Assembly: GCA_022495995.1 (NCBI GenBank)
Contig: JAFEMH010002557.1
Location: 1-64,000 of the forward strand
From: Adenophora triphylla var. japonica
Taxonomy: Eukaryota; Streptophyta; Magnoliopsida; Asterales; Campanulaceae
DNA: 64,000 nucleotides
Direction of reading: 5' to 3'
Shown piece after piece: positions 8,946 through 20,834 of this stretch. Each line of letters begins with the position of its first letter. Positions within the stretch are counted from its first letter, which is position 1. Position numbers and translations under genes: made by a program. The notes under the pieces were generated by a model that saw only the letters and a list, made by a program, of their open reading frames with translations, searched no databases and was not told the origin of the DNA.

Positions 8946-11712
8946 ATGGCGGAGGGATCTCGAAGGAGTCGTCGTCAACGCAGCCGAAGTGGTTGAGCAA
9001 CGAATGGAGCTTCAAAGGAATTGGATTTCGTCTGCTCCATCTTCGAAGAACCCGGATGTCTTGTATCCGAATCCGGAGGTGCACAATCGTCGCTCCATGA
9101 ACGTCGGGGAGGTAAGAAATCTGTTCCGTTTTGATTCCCTGCTCGAATTTTTGAATGCTAGAACTAGGTTTTAGTTTTTTCGCATTTTTGAATTTTTTTT
9201 GTTATTTTTTTATGCCTTTTTGTGAAATTCTTTGATGAATTATTGAAAATGGACATGTAAAAATTGTGGGTATGTGTATTTTGTGCAGAAATGTGTAGAT
9301 TAGCTCTTATTTGTGAAAATAAAGTGCCTATCTAGTGAATTGCATGCTTTGGTGTTTTGTACCTAATGCTATTTATGTATGTACATTGTGAGAAAAATTA
9401 TCGTGTGGTGATAATTTTTGTGAAAAAATGTGACATGTGCCGTGTTTTGTGACGGGTTATATGTGAAAGTGTGTGCCGTGTAGGGACGGATTTTTCTTTT
9501 AAAAATGTGCTATATAGTGTGTGCCGTGTTTTTGGGTGACGGACTCTGTGGGGAAAATATGTGCAATATGTGCCGTGTTTTTGTGACGGGTTATATGTGA
9601 AAGTGTGTGCAATATATGTGCCGTGTTTTGTGACGAGTTATATGTGCCTTTATATTAAGTACTGTGATTGACGTACCTTTGCTGTGTTTACCTGCAGGAT
9701 GCGGGGCTTATGGCCGGGAAGGCCAAGAGGATGAAGACTCGGGGATCGCTCGAGGCCGTTGCTGAGCCGCGGCAATGATGCCCGATATTTCCGTGGACGG
9801 TAGGCCGAGTCCCCTGAGGCCGGTTTATGCTTCGGCCCGGGGTGTGTTCTGTTGAGAACCCGGGCCGGAGTTTCGACACGAGGAAGAACAAGAGCGTCTT
9901 CCTTGGCCTTTCTCGAGTACCGGTGGGATACCACCCACACCTTCCATCCGAGCCGGGAGAGGTGACGGTGACGCCGACCGACTTTGCCGCGATCACCGGC
10001 TTTCCTTCAAAGGAGGGCCGGTACGGTGGAGGGATATGATCTCCGATGATGTGTTGACCGAGCCGCCGGGCTTGAGCCTCGTCCTCGCAGGCCTGGGCAT
10101 GCCGTATAGCGACGTGGAGCCGAGGATCACGGCCGCATTGGGGCCTACATCCGGTACCGGCCAGTGACATGAGCAGCTTGGCGCGCTCCTTTTTGTGGTA
10201 TGCACCGTCCGAGACTTTGTTCTCGAACCACGCGACCGCGGCTCCCTTTGCTTTGTTGGAGAGCTTGATTGACTCGGGATAGGGTCTCGCGATATTGCTT
10301 GGGGCGAGGCGTGCCTGGCCGAGCTCTACTTCTCCTTGGACCGGTTTAGCCGGGTGGCCGCCTCGTTGGCCCGTTTGACTTTGCTCGGAGGTATGAGTTT
10401 ATTGCCGTTTTTTTTTTGATTTAGCAACTTGTCATTTCTCCATTGTCTTTTGCACCGAGCCTTCTCTCGTTTTTGTCACAGTGTGTGGTTTTATGAGGTT
10501 TTCCAAAGGCTTCCCGTGGGATAGAGATCCGGGCCGTTGCCGCGCACCCCGCTATGCCGGGCTGGGCTCGTACGGCGAGGAAGAGGAGGACCAGCCGGGG
10601 GAAGCTCACCATCGCCTACGGGGATGTGCAGGAGCGTCTGGAGAGAGATAGCCGTGAGGGGTTCGTCTTGTTCCCGTGGGCTCGGTATGAGGGGGATGAG
10701 TTTGAGGGGGCTCCCGAGGTGACAGCGCGGCGGAAGATGCCGCGGGGCTCGACTTGTGATGTCATGTATCCGGGAGAGCGGGTCTTCCGGGCAAGATGGC
10801 CCCGGTGTGCTTCCCGTGGCTCCGAGGGACCCTCCCTTTGGGATGCTTGATTCCCGGGACATGGACGTGCTCGATTTCGAGAGGTACCTCGCGGTGTCGG
10901 CGCCGAGGAGTTCATCTTTGTATGGAGAGGAGTACGGGGCCTTCGTGAGGAGGAAGCCGAGGACGCCGCAGTACCGGCGCGGAGAGAGAGGCTGGCCCGC
11001 AGCTCCCCTGCAGGTTCCGATGCCGGACCGGATTTCACGTACGTCCGCGGGGACGGATCGAGGAGGAGGGTGTCTCAGACCTGCTCCCGAGCAGTGCTCC
11101 CGCCGCATACAGAGCGGATCCCGATAGATCGGTGAGTGTGCCGACTCTTTTCCATCTTGGCATCTTTTCCGTATTTTTCTTTTTGTTGTCGAGTATAACC
11201 GCATTTGATGAGCGTTTCCTTGGCTTCTTGTTGGTGCAGTCCCTGGGAGAGCCTATGATATGCCGACTCGCCGTTACGTGGCGATGAGGTCGTTTCGCGA
11301 AGAAGATGGCGTCGAAGATATCTTGCCGGTCTTCGCGACGCGTGCCGGCGCACGAGCCTATGCCTTCGAGGCACTCGTAGACGTTCCTCCGCCTAGAGCC
11401 GAGCCTGAGCCGCAGCAGAGGGACCTTTGAGGGGGCGGCATAGCATGGATGCCGGACATCTTCGGAGCCGCAGGCCTTCGAGGGAGCAGCCTTTTATCGC
11501 TCATGCCTCCGCACGGCGCACAGGTGAGGGTTCCTCGTGAGCCTTCCTTCTTTGATCCTTTCGCCGGATTTGATCCTTCCGAGTACTTTTCGTGGGAGCC
11601 TCAGCGGGTGCTCGGTATTCGACGACGAGGATGTGACGGGCGAGTTCGCCGGGATGCCCGACTTTTCTTTGGAGGACCTCGCGAGGATGATGATGCCGAG
11701 GATTCCGATTAG
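8946..11712 (+). pseudogene. Antisense gene 1 of A: spliced PMD (MAIN-like) gene, frame-damaged
   Basis: I read four exons with GT-AG introns: exon 1 8,946-9,111; intron 9,112-9,697; exon 2 9,698-10,390; intron 10,391-10,481; exon 3 10,482-11,131; intron 11,132-11,239; exon 4 to the TAG at 11,710-11,712. Exon 2 carries TVTPTDFAAITGFP-like and SETLFSNHATAAPFALLE-like blocks; exon 3 opens with VWFYEVF. All three are typical of the plant mobile domain family, whose members are transposon-linked or act in meristem maintenance. The splice at exon 2/3 keeps VWFYE in frame. Exon 1's frame is uncertain: the first ATG soon meets a TGA, and the ATG at 9,004 gives an open frame to the donor. Frameshifts break exons 2-4. 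Intron 1 holds degenerate repeats of GTGCCGTGTTTTGTGACGGG. Its direction is opposite to the element's own RNA. Confidence 0.65.
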
Positions 11713-12214
11713 TATTCATTTGCTTTCCCTCTTTTCATATCCCTCTTTTTTTTTGTTTAGCAACATACATTTATTGGTACCGTAATAAAACACATGTATT
11801 TGCATGGCAAACAAAGATTTTATTTTAAGATGTAATGTCATTTTTGTGATTCCCTGATTTGTCCTAGAAATTGTTGCTATTATTATTTTTTATTTTGTGC
11901 ATGCCACGTGAGCCGAGAGTGCATTTGTGGGTAGTGTATGTTTGCCGGGAATGGCTTTGGCCGTTGTTTGGGCGCTTTGGAGCAAGGTTTTGGCCGAGGA
12001 CAAAGGGCTTTTGTACCGTTTGCCGAGGAAATGGGTTCTGCTTTGCAAGGAGGTCCGTACGGACATACTTAGCATGCAAAGAGGTCCGTACGGACCAACC
12101 TTGCTTTTGGGAAGGACATAAATGCTTTCCAAAGGTCCGGTTCTTCCTCATTTCCCCATTTGCACCATTTTCGAGCTTTCTTCCCCATTTTCTCTAGGAA
12201 CCTCCATTTTTGCC
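11713..12214. promoter_or_regulatory. Spacer between antisense genes 1 and 2 with a palindrome pair (A)
   Basis: AT-rich after gene 1's stop, then upstream sequence of gene 2. Palindromes at 12,052-12,065 (last base changed: GGTCCGTACGGACA) and 12,083-12,096 (perfect), 31 bp apart, about 120 bp before the gene 2 ATG. B has the pair at 35,735-35,779. No other gene is seen. Confidence 0.65.
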
Positions 12215-13726
12215 ATGGATTCTTCGTACGTCCCTAGAATTTTGCCGAGGCTTTCGCAGAGAGGCAAGCACACTTCCTTGAGCAAATGAAAACGTGGATG
12301 CGGCGCCGTATGAGGCATCGTAGACGGGCTTTCGAGGTAAGGTTTCGTCTTTGCTCGGCTTGGTCTTTTAAGGAGTTGGTTCCCGATTGGGATTTGTTGC
12401 GGGCCGCCGCGAAGTTCGGGATGTTAGGAGGCACGTGTACCGTTTCTCCTACAATGAAATGGTGCCCACTTTTGAGGATTTTCGGGCTTTGATTGGAGGA
12501 CCTGAGGTGGAGGCCATCTCGCTTCCTTTCGATTGGTGGTCTGCGGTGAGCGTGAAGCTTGCGACTTTCTTCGTACTTCGTTGGAAGAAGTGCAGGCATG
12601 ATCCTTGATTCGGGTCATATCGACATTTCCGAGCCGCCGGAGCGGTTCATGGTTGATGATGAGAGTGACGTCTCTTGGGATGTATTTGCCTTGTGCGTGA
12701 TGGCGACGCTTTTCCGGGTCGCCTCGCATTTGTGATGGCGCTTTGCTAGATGTGGTAGGGCACCGCAGAGCCGGGAGAGGATATTGTCCCGTTGGTGCCG
12801 GGGGAGACTCTTCATGGTATCGACCGTCCGGCGACCGGGGATCGTTTTATGAGAGGGGGAAGCCCCGCTTTGCTCACCTTGTGGCCGCGAGAGAGACTTC
12901 GTGCCATGTCCGAGGCTCCGACGTCGTTTAGCCCGTGGTCATTTGCTCGCCGACCTCTTGTGTTGGATATGGATCACCCGCCCGGGAGAGATGGATGGCA
13001 CAGCCTTGGTACGCATCGATCCGCCGGTGGGTTCCGCACCGGAGGATTGAGACCAGGAGGATCTGCAGAAGGGTCCTACGTTGTCGAGTTCCAGTTTGTC
13101 TTGGTCCTCCTTCTATATTCCGTCGCTTGTTTCCTGCTAGCTTGGGATGAAGCAGAGCCTTTGTTGGGCCGGGATGACCTTGCTACCGCGGAGGTAGTTC
13201 CTCTTTGTATGGCGCCTTCCAGTGCCTTCTTGTATTTTCTCGAGGGTATGGAAGTATTCCGCTTTCCCTCCCGCGGTACTCCTTAGACGTCTGGGAGCGT
13301 CAGATTGACGACTCGCATCCGGCCCGGTATGAGCAAAGAGTCGGGCAGTCCCAAGTGGTCTTGGAGAGCAGCGTGTAGCGATTCTCGGGACCCGCTGCCG
13401 TAGTAGCTATTGCCTTAGGAGTTCCGAAGCCCGGTCTCGACCCTTCGATGTGACGGAGACACTTTGTTTGACTACGAGACTAGAGTTGACCGACCGACAG
13501 GAGAGGTCCTCTTTACTGTACTCGCAGGAGGAGATCCGAGCCGAAGCACGGCGAATGAAGCCCCGAGAGCTACCGGATTGTTTGACTCTACTGGGAGGAC
13601 CCCGCATCTCTGACCGAGAGACGCAGAGTTGGTTCACGTGAAGCGAAAGAAGACTCGCCTGGGACGAGGGAAGAAAGGAAAGAATGGCGAGGGGACAAGC
13701 GCAGATGGCGCGGAATGACCTCCTAG
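12215..13726 (+). pseudogene. Antisense gene 2 of A: second PMD-like gene, frame-damaged
   Basis: Starts ATGGATTCTTCGTACGTCCC and ends TAG at 13,724-13,726; the B copy starts and stops at the same places. Diagnostic block: FSYNEMVPTFEDFRALIGGP (about 12,440-12,500), the PMD counterpart of the GEMTPTLEDVAALLGLP motif. Next come DVFALCVMATLF and a His/Leu-rich block, also PMD-like. The C-terminal third (13,150-13,726) is charged, with many REER/EA runs and a KEDS-like segment; I do not recognise it. No convincing intron, though GAG-GTAAGG at 12,333 looks like a donor. At least four frameshifts as read. Only a very distant relative of gene 1. Confidence 0.65.
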
Positions 13727-14539
13727 GTATCCATTCATTGCATTGCAAACACATTATTAGTTAAATGTATTAAGTCAGTCTTTTAGCATGTTGTGAACTT
13801 GAGAGTAGACCGTGCTTGAACTCATCAAGAAATGTTGTAACCGTTAGTGATTTGTGATTTACTTTTAAAGCTTTATCGAGACGCAAGATCTCTTGTTTGC
13901 CTTTGCTTCGTTGTGCACTTTGTCGGCGTCCATCTTTGACTTTTCTCGTTGCATTTGCGGACCGAAGCGCCCGGGCCATGACGGCAATCCCCTTTGCCGA
14001 GGCTTTCAGGCTTGGCCGAGAGGTTGAATGCTCCCCGACAAGTCGTTTTGACGGTCTTTTTCGTAGCTTCCTTGCCTCTTGTTGGCGTCGGGCTCTTGAC
14101 CTCAATTTTTTTGCCTTCGCTTGAGCTTCTTTTGTTTTTTTTTTTTTTTTGTGAGCCCTTGCTCGAGCTCTCTTTTTTTTTTTTTTTTTTTGTGAGCCCT
14201 TGCTCGAGCTCTCTTTTTTTTTTTTTTTTTTTTTTGAAGCGCGTGAGGGCGAAGACAAGCCCCCGGCTTGGAAGCATACGAGTCGGGCCGCTTGATGCCG
14301 AGTGACCCTCGGATGTCCTTTGATGTTGCCGCCGTCGTTTGACTTGGTCAAGGTGACCGCTGGGCGTGTTCTTGAAAAGTGCGTAGCTTGATGGAGGTCT
14401 TGATTGACATTCAAACTTTTGACTTTTTGTGTATTTTTAGACCGGACCAATTAAGGTTGCCTACGTTCCTGACTAGAGGGCTCAGTGTCCGCGTAGTTCG
14501 ACACTACATGGAGTGCCAAGAGATGCACACTGCTCTTCT
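13727..14539 (-). other. Post-pol noncoding region of A with hairpin and three T tracts
   Basis: On the + strand, T tracts at about 14,136-14,151, 14,173-14,190 and 14,214-14,235 are separated by GTGAGCCCTTGCTCGAGCTC, that is, a roughly 50-bp unit repeated. A hairpin of the recurrent family (CTACG 14,461 to CGTAG 14,496) sits 43 bp after the pol stop. Open frames here (Lys-rich on -) come from the homopolymers and are rejected as genes. B has the same module at 33,285-33,680. Confidence 0.65.
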
Positions 14540-15720
14540 TCAGCGAAGTATCTCGCGAAGTTTGCTTCCGTTGACCGGATTCATGAAGGGATTGCCGTCT
14601 AGGTCTCTAGCTTCATGGCGCCTCCGGAGAAGATCTTTGAACCACGAAAGGGCCGATCCATGTGGGTTCCCATTTTCCCAGTGGGTTGGTTCGAGTGGGA
14701 GGCTTTTCTTTGAGTACAAGGTCACCTTCCCCGATGTCTCGGGATTTGACTTTCTTGTCGAAAGCTCTAGCCATCCCGCTTTGATAGGCTCGGACGTGTT
14801 CCATGGCCTTTAGTCGTCGCTCGTCTAGCGTGAGCCAATTCGTCATGTCGGCTTCGAGCCATTCGACTTCGTTGATGTCATTTTCCAGCAAAGACTGGAG
14901 TGAGGGAATTTCTAGCTCGATGGGAAGGACTGCTTCCATCCCGTACGTCGTGGCAAATGGGGTTTCTCCCGTGGTCGTTTCCGACCGATGTGCGGTAGCC
15001 CCAAAGTGCAAGGTGCAGCCTTCTCGCCAATCTCGTCCTCGGGTGGTCATTTTTCTGATGATCCGTTCGAGGGTTTTGTTTGCCGCTTCCACGGCGCCGT
15101 TTGTTTGTGGCCGGTAGGGAGAAGATTTGTGACGTGTGATCTTGAATTCAGCCAAGAGCCTCCGTCGAATTCCCTTCGAAGTGTGAGCCGTTGTCCGATA
15201 TGACCTCATTTGGGATGCCGTATCGGCAGATGATGTTTTCCTTGAGGAAATGCGCGACCTTCTTGGAGGTGAGTACCTTGTAGGACTTGGCTTCGACCCA
15301 TTTGGTGAAGTAGTCGATGGCTACTAAGATGAACTCGTGACCGTTGCCGCTCGGGCGGAGCGATTTTCCCGATGACGTCAATTCCCAAGTGGCAAAGGGC
15401 CAAGGTGTAGTCATGCAAGAGAGATCGTGGGGTGGTAGATGATTGAGGTTGGAGAACCGCTGGCACTTGTCGCAGCTCTTTCTGACAAAGTGGATGCAAT
15501 CCGCTCCATGGAGATCCAAGAGTAGCCCATCCCGAGAATGATTTGCATCGTGGCTCGGGCGTTCATGTGGGGACCGCAAGCCCCATTGTGGACTTCGTTC
15601 ATGAACTTGTTTGCTTCTTCTTGGCCGATGCAGCCGTAGGAGTGGCCCATGGTAGCGTTTCTTGTATAGCATGTCCCCGAGGATGACGAAGTGAGAGGCG
15701 AGGCGTTTAGGGCCATGATG
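14540..15720 (-). pseudogene. Integrase of A (end of pol), frameshifted
   Basis: Inserts the cDNA into the genome. Read on -: an H/C zinc region around HNGACGPHMNAR and CDKCQ, then the core: FILVAIDYFTKWVEA (first Asp), VISDNGSHFEG (second Asp), PQTNGAVEAANKTLE (Glu). All three catalytic residues are present. C-terminal GKWEPTWIGPFVV is the GPY/F-type module. pol ends KLREILR-stop at 14,540. At least one frameshift joins the two main pieces near 15,150-15,210. Of the two integrases in the window this is the better preserved. Confidence 0.85.
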
Positions 15721-16800
15721 CTCTTGGTTTTGACCCCTTCGTGTGTGGGTCTTCCTTGTTCATGAAGGTGGTTTCCCGCTCTTGAGGTATTGGAAGATCC
15801 GGGTTATACCATGGCTCATCGACGGGCTTAGGTTCTCGGTTCGATCTCACAACAAGAGGCGTGAATTTCCTTTCGTCCGACTTTGAAGGGTTTGATTGCT
15901 TTTCCTTCGTGGATTTCCACAAGGGAAGCCAAGGTGGCTAAGGCATCCGCAAACCCGTTTCGGTCTCTTGGCAAGTAATGGAAGGTGACCTCTTCGAATT
16001 GTGTGATGAGGTCCTCCATGCAGCATGGTATTTTTGCAAGCCCTGGTCTATGGTTTTCCACTTGTTGGAGACTTGGTTGATGATCAAGGCCGAGTCCCCA
16101 TAAACTTCGAAGTTTCTCGGACATTCCTCTCGAGTGCGGCTTGTAGTCCAAGAAATAAGCAGCTTCATATTCGGCGGCATTGTTGGTTACCTCGAAATTG
16201 AGCTTTATAGCAATTGGGGTGTGCTCGTCCTGGGATCTACCAAGAGCATACCGATGCCGTTTCCCTTTTGTTGGCCGCTCCGTCGAAGAACAAGCCATCG
16301 ATTTTCGCCTTCGATTGCGAAGATTCCCTCGTCCGGAAATTGTGGTTCGGGCCTCGAGCCTCGCTTCGGTTGGGAAATCACCCGCTTGTTCACCCATGGC
16401 CCGTCCTTGATTGACTTTTGGTTTACGTACTTGATGTCAAATTCCGCTAGGAAGAAAGACCATTTGGCGAGCCTCATTGACAGAGATGGTTTGTCGAAGA
16501 GGTACTTGACTCGGGTCCATTTTGGAAACCAAGTGTACCGTGTGCGACCGCATGTAGTGCCGTAGTTTCCCGACAACCCATACCAGAGCCGCGCAGTTTT
16601 CTCGAGGGCCGAGTAATTGAGTTCGCCGCCTTGAAACTTTCGACCGACGAAGTAGATGGCGTTTCGACCCGTGACTCCTTCTTTTCTTGACAGAGCATGG
16701 CTCCAACCGCGTGTCTGGCCACGCTAGGTATAGCAACAAAGGGCTTTTCCTCGTGGGGAGGACAGAGAATCTGAGGACTCACAAGGTATGCTTTTATTTT
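15721..16800 (-). pseudogene. RNase H and second (archaeal-type) RNase H of A
   Basis: The first RNase H (about 16,400-16,790) shows VARHAVGAMLCQEKKESR and AKWSFFLAEFDIKYVNQKS. It is followed by the second RNase H (about 15,830-16,350) with KGNGIGMLLVD, IAIKLNFEVTNNAAEYEA and FADALATLAS. Two RNase H domains in a row before integrase mark the Tat lineage. The FFDGA catalytic start, readable in B, is frame-shifted here. Confidence 0.8.
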
Positions 16801-17760
16801 TTCAAAGGCATCTTGGCATTCTCGAGTTCCATTCGATGTCGGCGTTCTTCTTCATCGCCTTGAAGATTGGCTCGCATATAGAGGTCAATTGGTTGACGAA
16901 GCGGCCGATATATTGCAGCGGCCCATGAAGCTTTTCACCTCTCGTCTCGAGTTTGCGGTGGTCTCATTTCGATGATAGCTTTGATCTGAGGATCCACCTC
17001 GATGCCTCTCTCGGTGACCATGTATCCCAAAACCTTGCCTCGCTAACCCCAAATGTGCATTTGGCGTGGTTAAGCCTCATTGAGTGTTTTCTGAGGCGAT
17101 TGAAGAATTTTCTCAGTCTCGTGAGGTGTTGTCCGTCCGATCCCTTTGAGTGAACGATCATGTCATCGACGTACACTTCGATCTCTTTGTGGATCATATC
17201 GTGGAAGAGGGCGGTTGCCGCCCGTCGTAGGTAGCCCCGCCGTTCTTAGTCCGAACGGCATTACGTGTAGCAAGAGGTTCCCCAGGGGTTGTGAAAGCCG
17301 TCTTTTCTTGGTCTTCTTCGGCCATCTTGATCCGATTGTAACCGGCAAAACCGTCCACGAAGGACTTGACTTCGAAATTGGTCAGAGTGTCTACCAACAT
17401 GTCGATGTTGGGTAGTGGAAAATCGTCCTTGGGACTTGCTTTGTTGAGATCTCTAAGTCCACGCAACAGCCGTACTTTTCCATTGGCCTTGGTGACCGTG
17501 ACGATATTGGAGAGCCATGTGGGGTACTCGATCACCCCGATTGAAGCCGACGCGGAGCATTTTTTCGATCTCCTCTTTGACTTGTAAAGACCATTCTCGG
17601 CTTGATTCGGCGTAGCTTTTGCTTGATGGGCTTAGCCTCGGGATTCAAGGGGATCCGGTGCTCTACAATGTTAGGATCTAATCCGGCATGTCTCTAAGAC
17701 CAAGCGAACACATCCACGAACTCTTTGAGCAAAGGCAGCCAATGCGTCTTGCTCGTGCCG
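16801..17760 (-). pseudogene. Reverse transcriptase of A, frameshifted
   Basis: Copies the element RNA. Fingers and palm on -: EYPTWLSNIVTV, KVRLLRGLRDLNKASPKDDF, FPLPNIDMLVD, FVDGFAGYNRIKMAEED, then the catalytic YVDDMIVHSK (about 17,146-17,178). The N-terminal DMPGLDP-type block is at about 17,680. Broken at 17,190-17,200 and elsewhere. Confidence 0.85.
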
Positions 17761-19100
17761 GTGAAGAAACTTCCGATTTGCGTCTCTTTTGGCTCTTCGC
17801 CAGCCTCCCAAATTCACTTTGGTTAAAACCTCCTCGGCACTTGGGCCCGGTTTTTCTCTCGTTTGACAACATGCTTAAAGATGTGCTTAATGTATTGTTC
17901 GCTTAATGTGTCTCGCTTCTTTATCAAGTGAATCGTTATTAACCTGCTTGTGTGTTAGTTAATTTATCGCTTGTTAAAGATGCAATGAGAGGATACTTAA
18001 AGATCGAAGCATTCATTAAGAGCATACGGAATACATTATTGGCAATGAGTTCGTAATCTTCCGGCGTGAGGCCATCGATGACTCGAGAGACTCAAATTCA
18101 AAGCTAATGGACTCGTGGATGAGTTTTGACACTAGACTCTAGGACTCGAGGGGTCGACCAAGTTGTTCGATCATGTCCTTTTTGGCCGGGCGTAGGTCCG
18201 AGAATGTGGCCCAGCTTATTGAGTGGCAATGAGCTTGATAGGAGATGGGGCTTGAAAGGCTTTATGTCACCGTTCCCGATCATTGCTATCACAGAGTTAT
18301 CGAAACAAAATCGATTAGATCCGGCATCTCGATTTCTTCTTTGAAGAGCAGTGGAGCAAAGGTTCGTCCCAAGCATCGTCTCGCGGAGTCTTTTGCTTTT
18401 GTCTTGGGCATTGCTAGCTCGAATGCAGACTCGTACCGCTTGTTGAGGGCATGAGTGTTGACAGAGAGTTTTTCGAGTTCTTCTGCCAAAGAGGGGGTTT
18501 TCCCGAACCAAAATTCATTGTGAATAGTGGTGGTTGTGGATCCCGGCAGGGGCGGTGTGTCGAGGAATGCTCTTCGGACAGGATTTGGCTTGAGGCCTCC
18601 GAATCTTGCCAGTTCTCGCCGGAGCTTGTCCATGGTTGTCGGCCGCCTTTGTTTGGCGCCGACGCCTCGTTCCTTTTCTCGATCTTCTTCCAAGTTGCCG
18701 GCCTTCCTTGTGAAGTACTTGGTCATGTCGAAGCCGTAAGGACGAAGATCGGAGATTGCGTGCAAGCCTCTTTGTTATCTCGTGGAGCGTTCGTGCAGCT
18801 CGCTTGTCCTCCGCAATGTGTTCGGGAGTAGGAGAGTATCCTGTGCCGTGCAAGGTATTCTCGTTCTTTGATATTGATGATCCGTTGAGTGCCCCGATGG
18901 CGTTTCCCAAACCGAGCCCCGGATGTAGTTCATGTGCTTCATCATTTTCATCGGGGAGGAATCTTGTCCCAAATCAAAGGCAAATCTATGTGGCACACCT
19001 GGGCCTTTGGGGCTCTCGATGGTGAACCCCGTGAGCATCATGCCGTCATCATCGTGTTTGATCTCTAAAACCGGGACGCCGTTGGTGTCGGTCCTTTCAG
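17761..19100 (-). pseudogene. Protease-RT linker region of A
   Basis: Contains MMKHMNYI and a YSPTPEHIAEDKRAAR block, then FDMTKYFTRKAGNLEED, LKPNPVRRAFLDTP and an ELEKLSVNT segment. It is the usual long linker between protease and RT in Tat elements. The stretch 17,900-18,200 has few recognisable residues; Ogre-type elements carry an intron in this part of pol, but I cannot show splicing here. Confidence 0.6.
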
Positions 19101-19470
19101 CGACTATGCCGTCGCCGTAGATGATGGTCGATCTGCTCCTTGGATGAACTTTACGCATTGATGGAGAGTAGATGCCACCCCATTGATCCGATGTAGCCAA
19201 GGGCGTCCCAAAATGGCAACAAGGTGATCGGGATGTCGATGACTTGGAAGTCTGTCGGGACCATTTGTTTTCCGAACCACAAGTTCAAGGTGGCTATTCC
19301 CAAGACTCGGGCGGGATGTTGAGTCGTATGCCTTGATTGCCCGAGTCGAGGGTTTTAGATCGCTTGCTTTGATCCCTAGCAAATCCATCATTTTGGCCGG
19401 AAGGACGTTCATGGATGATCCCCCATCTACCAACACCCGAGGGAGACGGCGCTCGTCCGCCTTGAACTAT
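19101..19470 (-). pseudogene. Aspartic protease of A
   Basis: RVLVDGGSSMNVLP is the active-site block (D-G-G-S rather than D-T-G-S, in line with the D-N/G-G-S seen in Tat elements). AILGRPWLHR is the matching flap-side/ILG block. One frame is open over most of the domain (19,104-19,436). Confidence 0.8.
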
Positions 19471-20834
19471 GTAGAGAGGCTCGTTGTGGTCGCCCCAAAT
19501 TTTGGAAGATCGAGCTCGCGAAGGTGATGATATTGCCGTAATTGACGTTGCCAATCATCTCGAACCGCTTCATCGTGTGTCACCGTGATGGGAACCATGG
19601 TCTCGGGCCGTGCTTTCTTCCAACTTGAGCTTGTGCGGGTAAGATGAAGTGAGTAAGGACCAGAGCGAGATGTTAGCCTCGAGTGCGCTGAAGCCGTGTC
19701 AAGACAGATCTTCAACCTTTCGGGGTCCAAGGTTTCACCTTCTTTGGCGTAGTGGTCCCTTTTCGCCCGTGGCTCTGTATGGCCGGCCTTTGTCCGTCCG
19801 TGGAGGATTCACCGGGATTTGACCGAACGTGTCGAACATTCACCTCGGACTTATGGTTTTGCTTGTCTCTCCCGTTTCTCGTAGTGGGAGGAGCCTCGAT
19901 TGGCGTAAGGCCGACCGCGCATTTCAATTCGTTCACCGTCATGGCTTTTACCGAAGCATCAATAGTGGCTTTGAGATCTTCCCAAGACAGGGGTTGGATT
20001 ATCTCGACCTTCGGGCCTTCGGTGGCGGTGCGAAGCTCGTCCCACTGATCATGGAGCAAACATTGCCGTGGCCCCGTGCGTAACTAGGCCGGGAGATTTT
20101 CCGGAGTAGATGACATAGTAGTCAAACTTTCCCGAGGGTTCTCCAAGGGTTCCGACCGTGGGATCACCAGATTCATACCTCTTTTTCAGTTTTTGTCGAG
20201 AAGATAGCTTCTTCTTTCGTCGAGGACGGCCCTCGTTCATCGCATCCTCGGGAATTCCATTTCCGCACAAGCACCGCAATCGCAGACGTCCCACCGTATG
20301 TGTTCGTTGTTCGGCGGTGGTACCGGACCTCAGGAGGCCGGATGGGCAAGCTTTCCTCTCGAAGGTCTTGTGGCCTTACGTCATAACCGCATGGCTCGTA
20401 CGAGGGTAACAGTTGACTTCTCGGGAGACAATGAGAGATGTTAGAGGCCGTAGGAGCAAGCCATGGCTTGGGAAGCCCAGTAGTTGGGTGGCTAAGGTTC
20501 CGAAGTGGTGCATGGCACCTTCGATCCGTGCTTGTTGCTCACCTTGACGTTTCTCAATAGCCATGAGGACCTCGCCAAACTTCTTCCAATGTTGGGAAAT
20601 TTCTTGGGGGTAAGGTCCCGTTCTCATCGTTGTTATCCACCGACTCTGGCCATGGGAATTGACGGACCGTCCCGGTGACAGAGGTGGGAAGGAGGTAGGA
20701 CCTTGTCGTTTTGACACCGGGAGACGGGTTCCCGGTACTCTCGACCACTCTCTCGTTAGCCGGAGGGGGTGATGGGCAAGGTTTAGACACGGGAATGGCC
20801 TAACGGGATAAAAGGGGGAAAGCTCACGTGGCAT
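19471..20834 (-). pseudogene. gag remnants of A; no gag core found
   Basis: N-terminal piece (20,834-20,376) starts MPREL and has a YPQEISQHWKKFGEVLMAIE block. Middle pieces are basic (NEGRPRRKKKLSSRQKLKKR). A later piece has WEDLKATIDASVKAMTVNEL. I do not see the Retrotrans_gag core that C shows (LKSGALKWFFRL, FTDKYKANMEW) in any frame here, and only about 120-150 bp separates the N-terminal piece from the basic piece. B lacks it too. Confidence 0.6.

Noticed and set aside
13770..14450. Lys/Ser-rich 226-codon frame after pol in A
   Set aside because: It depends on homopolymer T/A tracts whose lengths differ in B, and contains no conserved domain.
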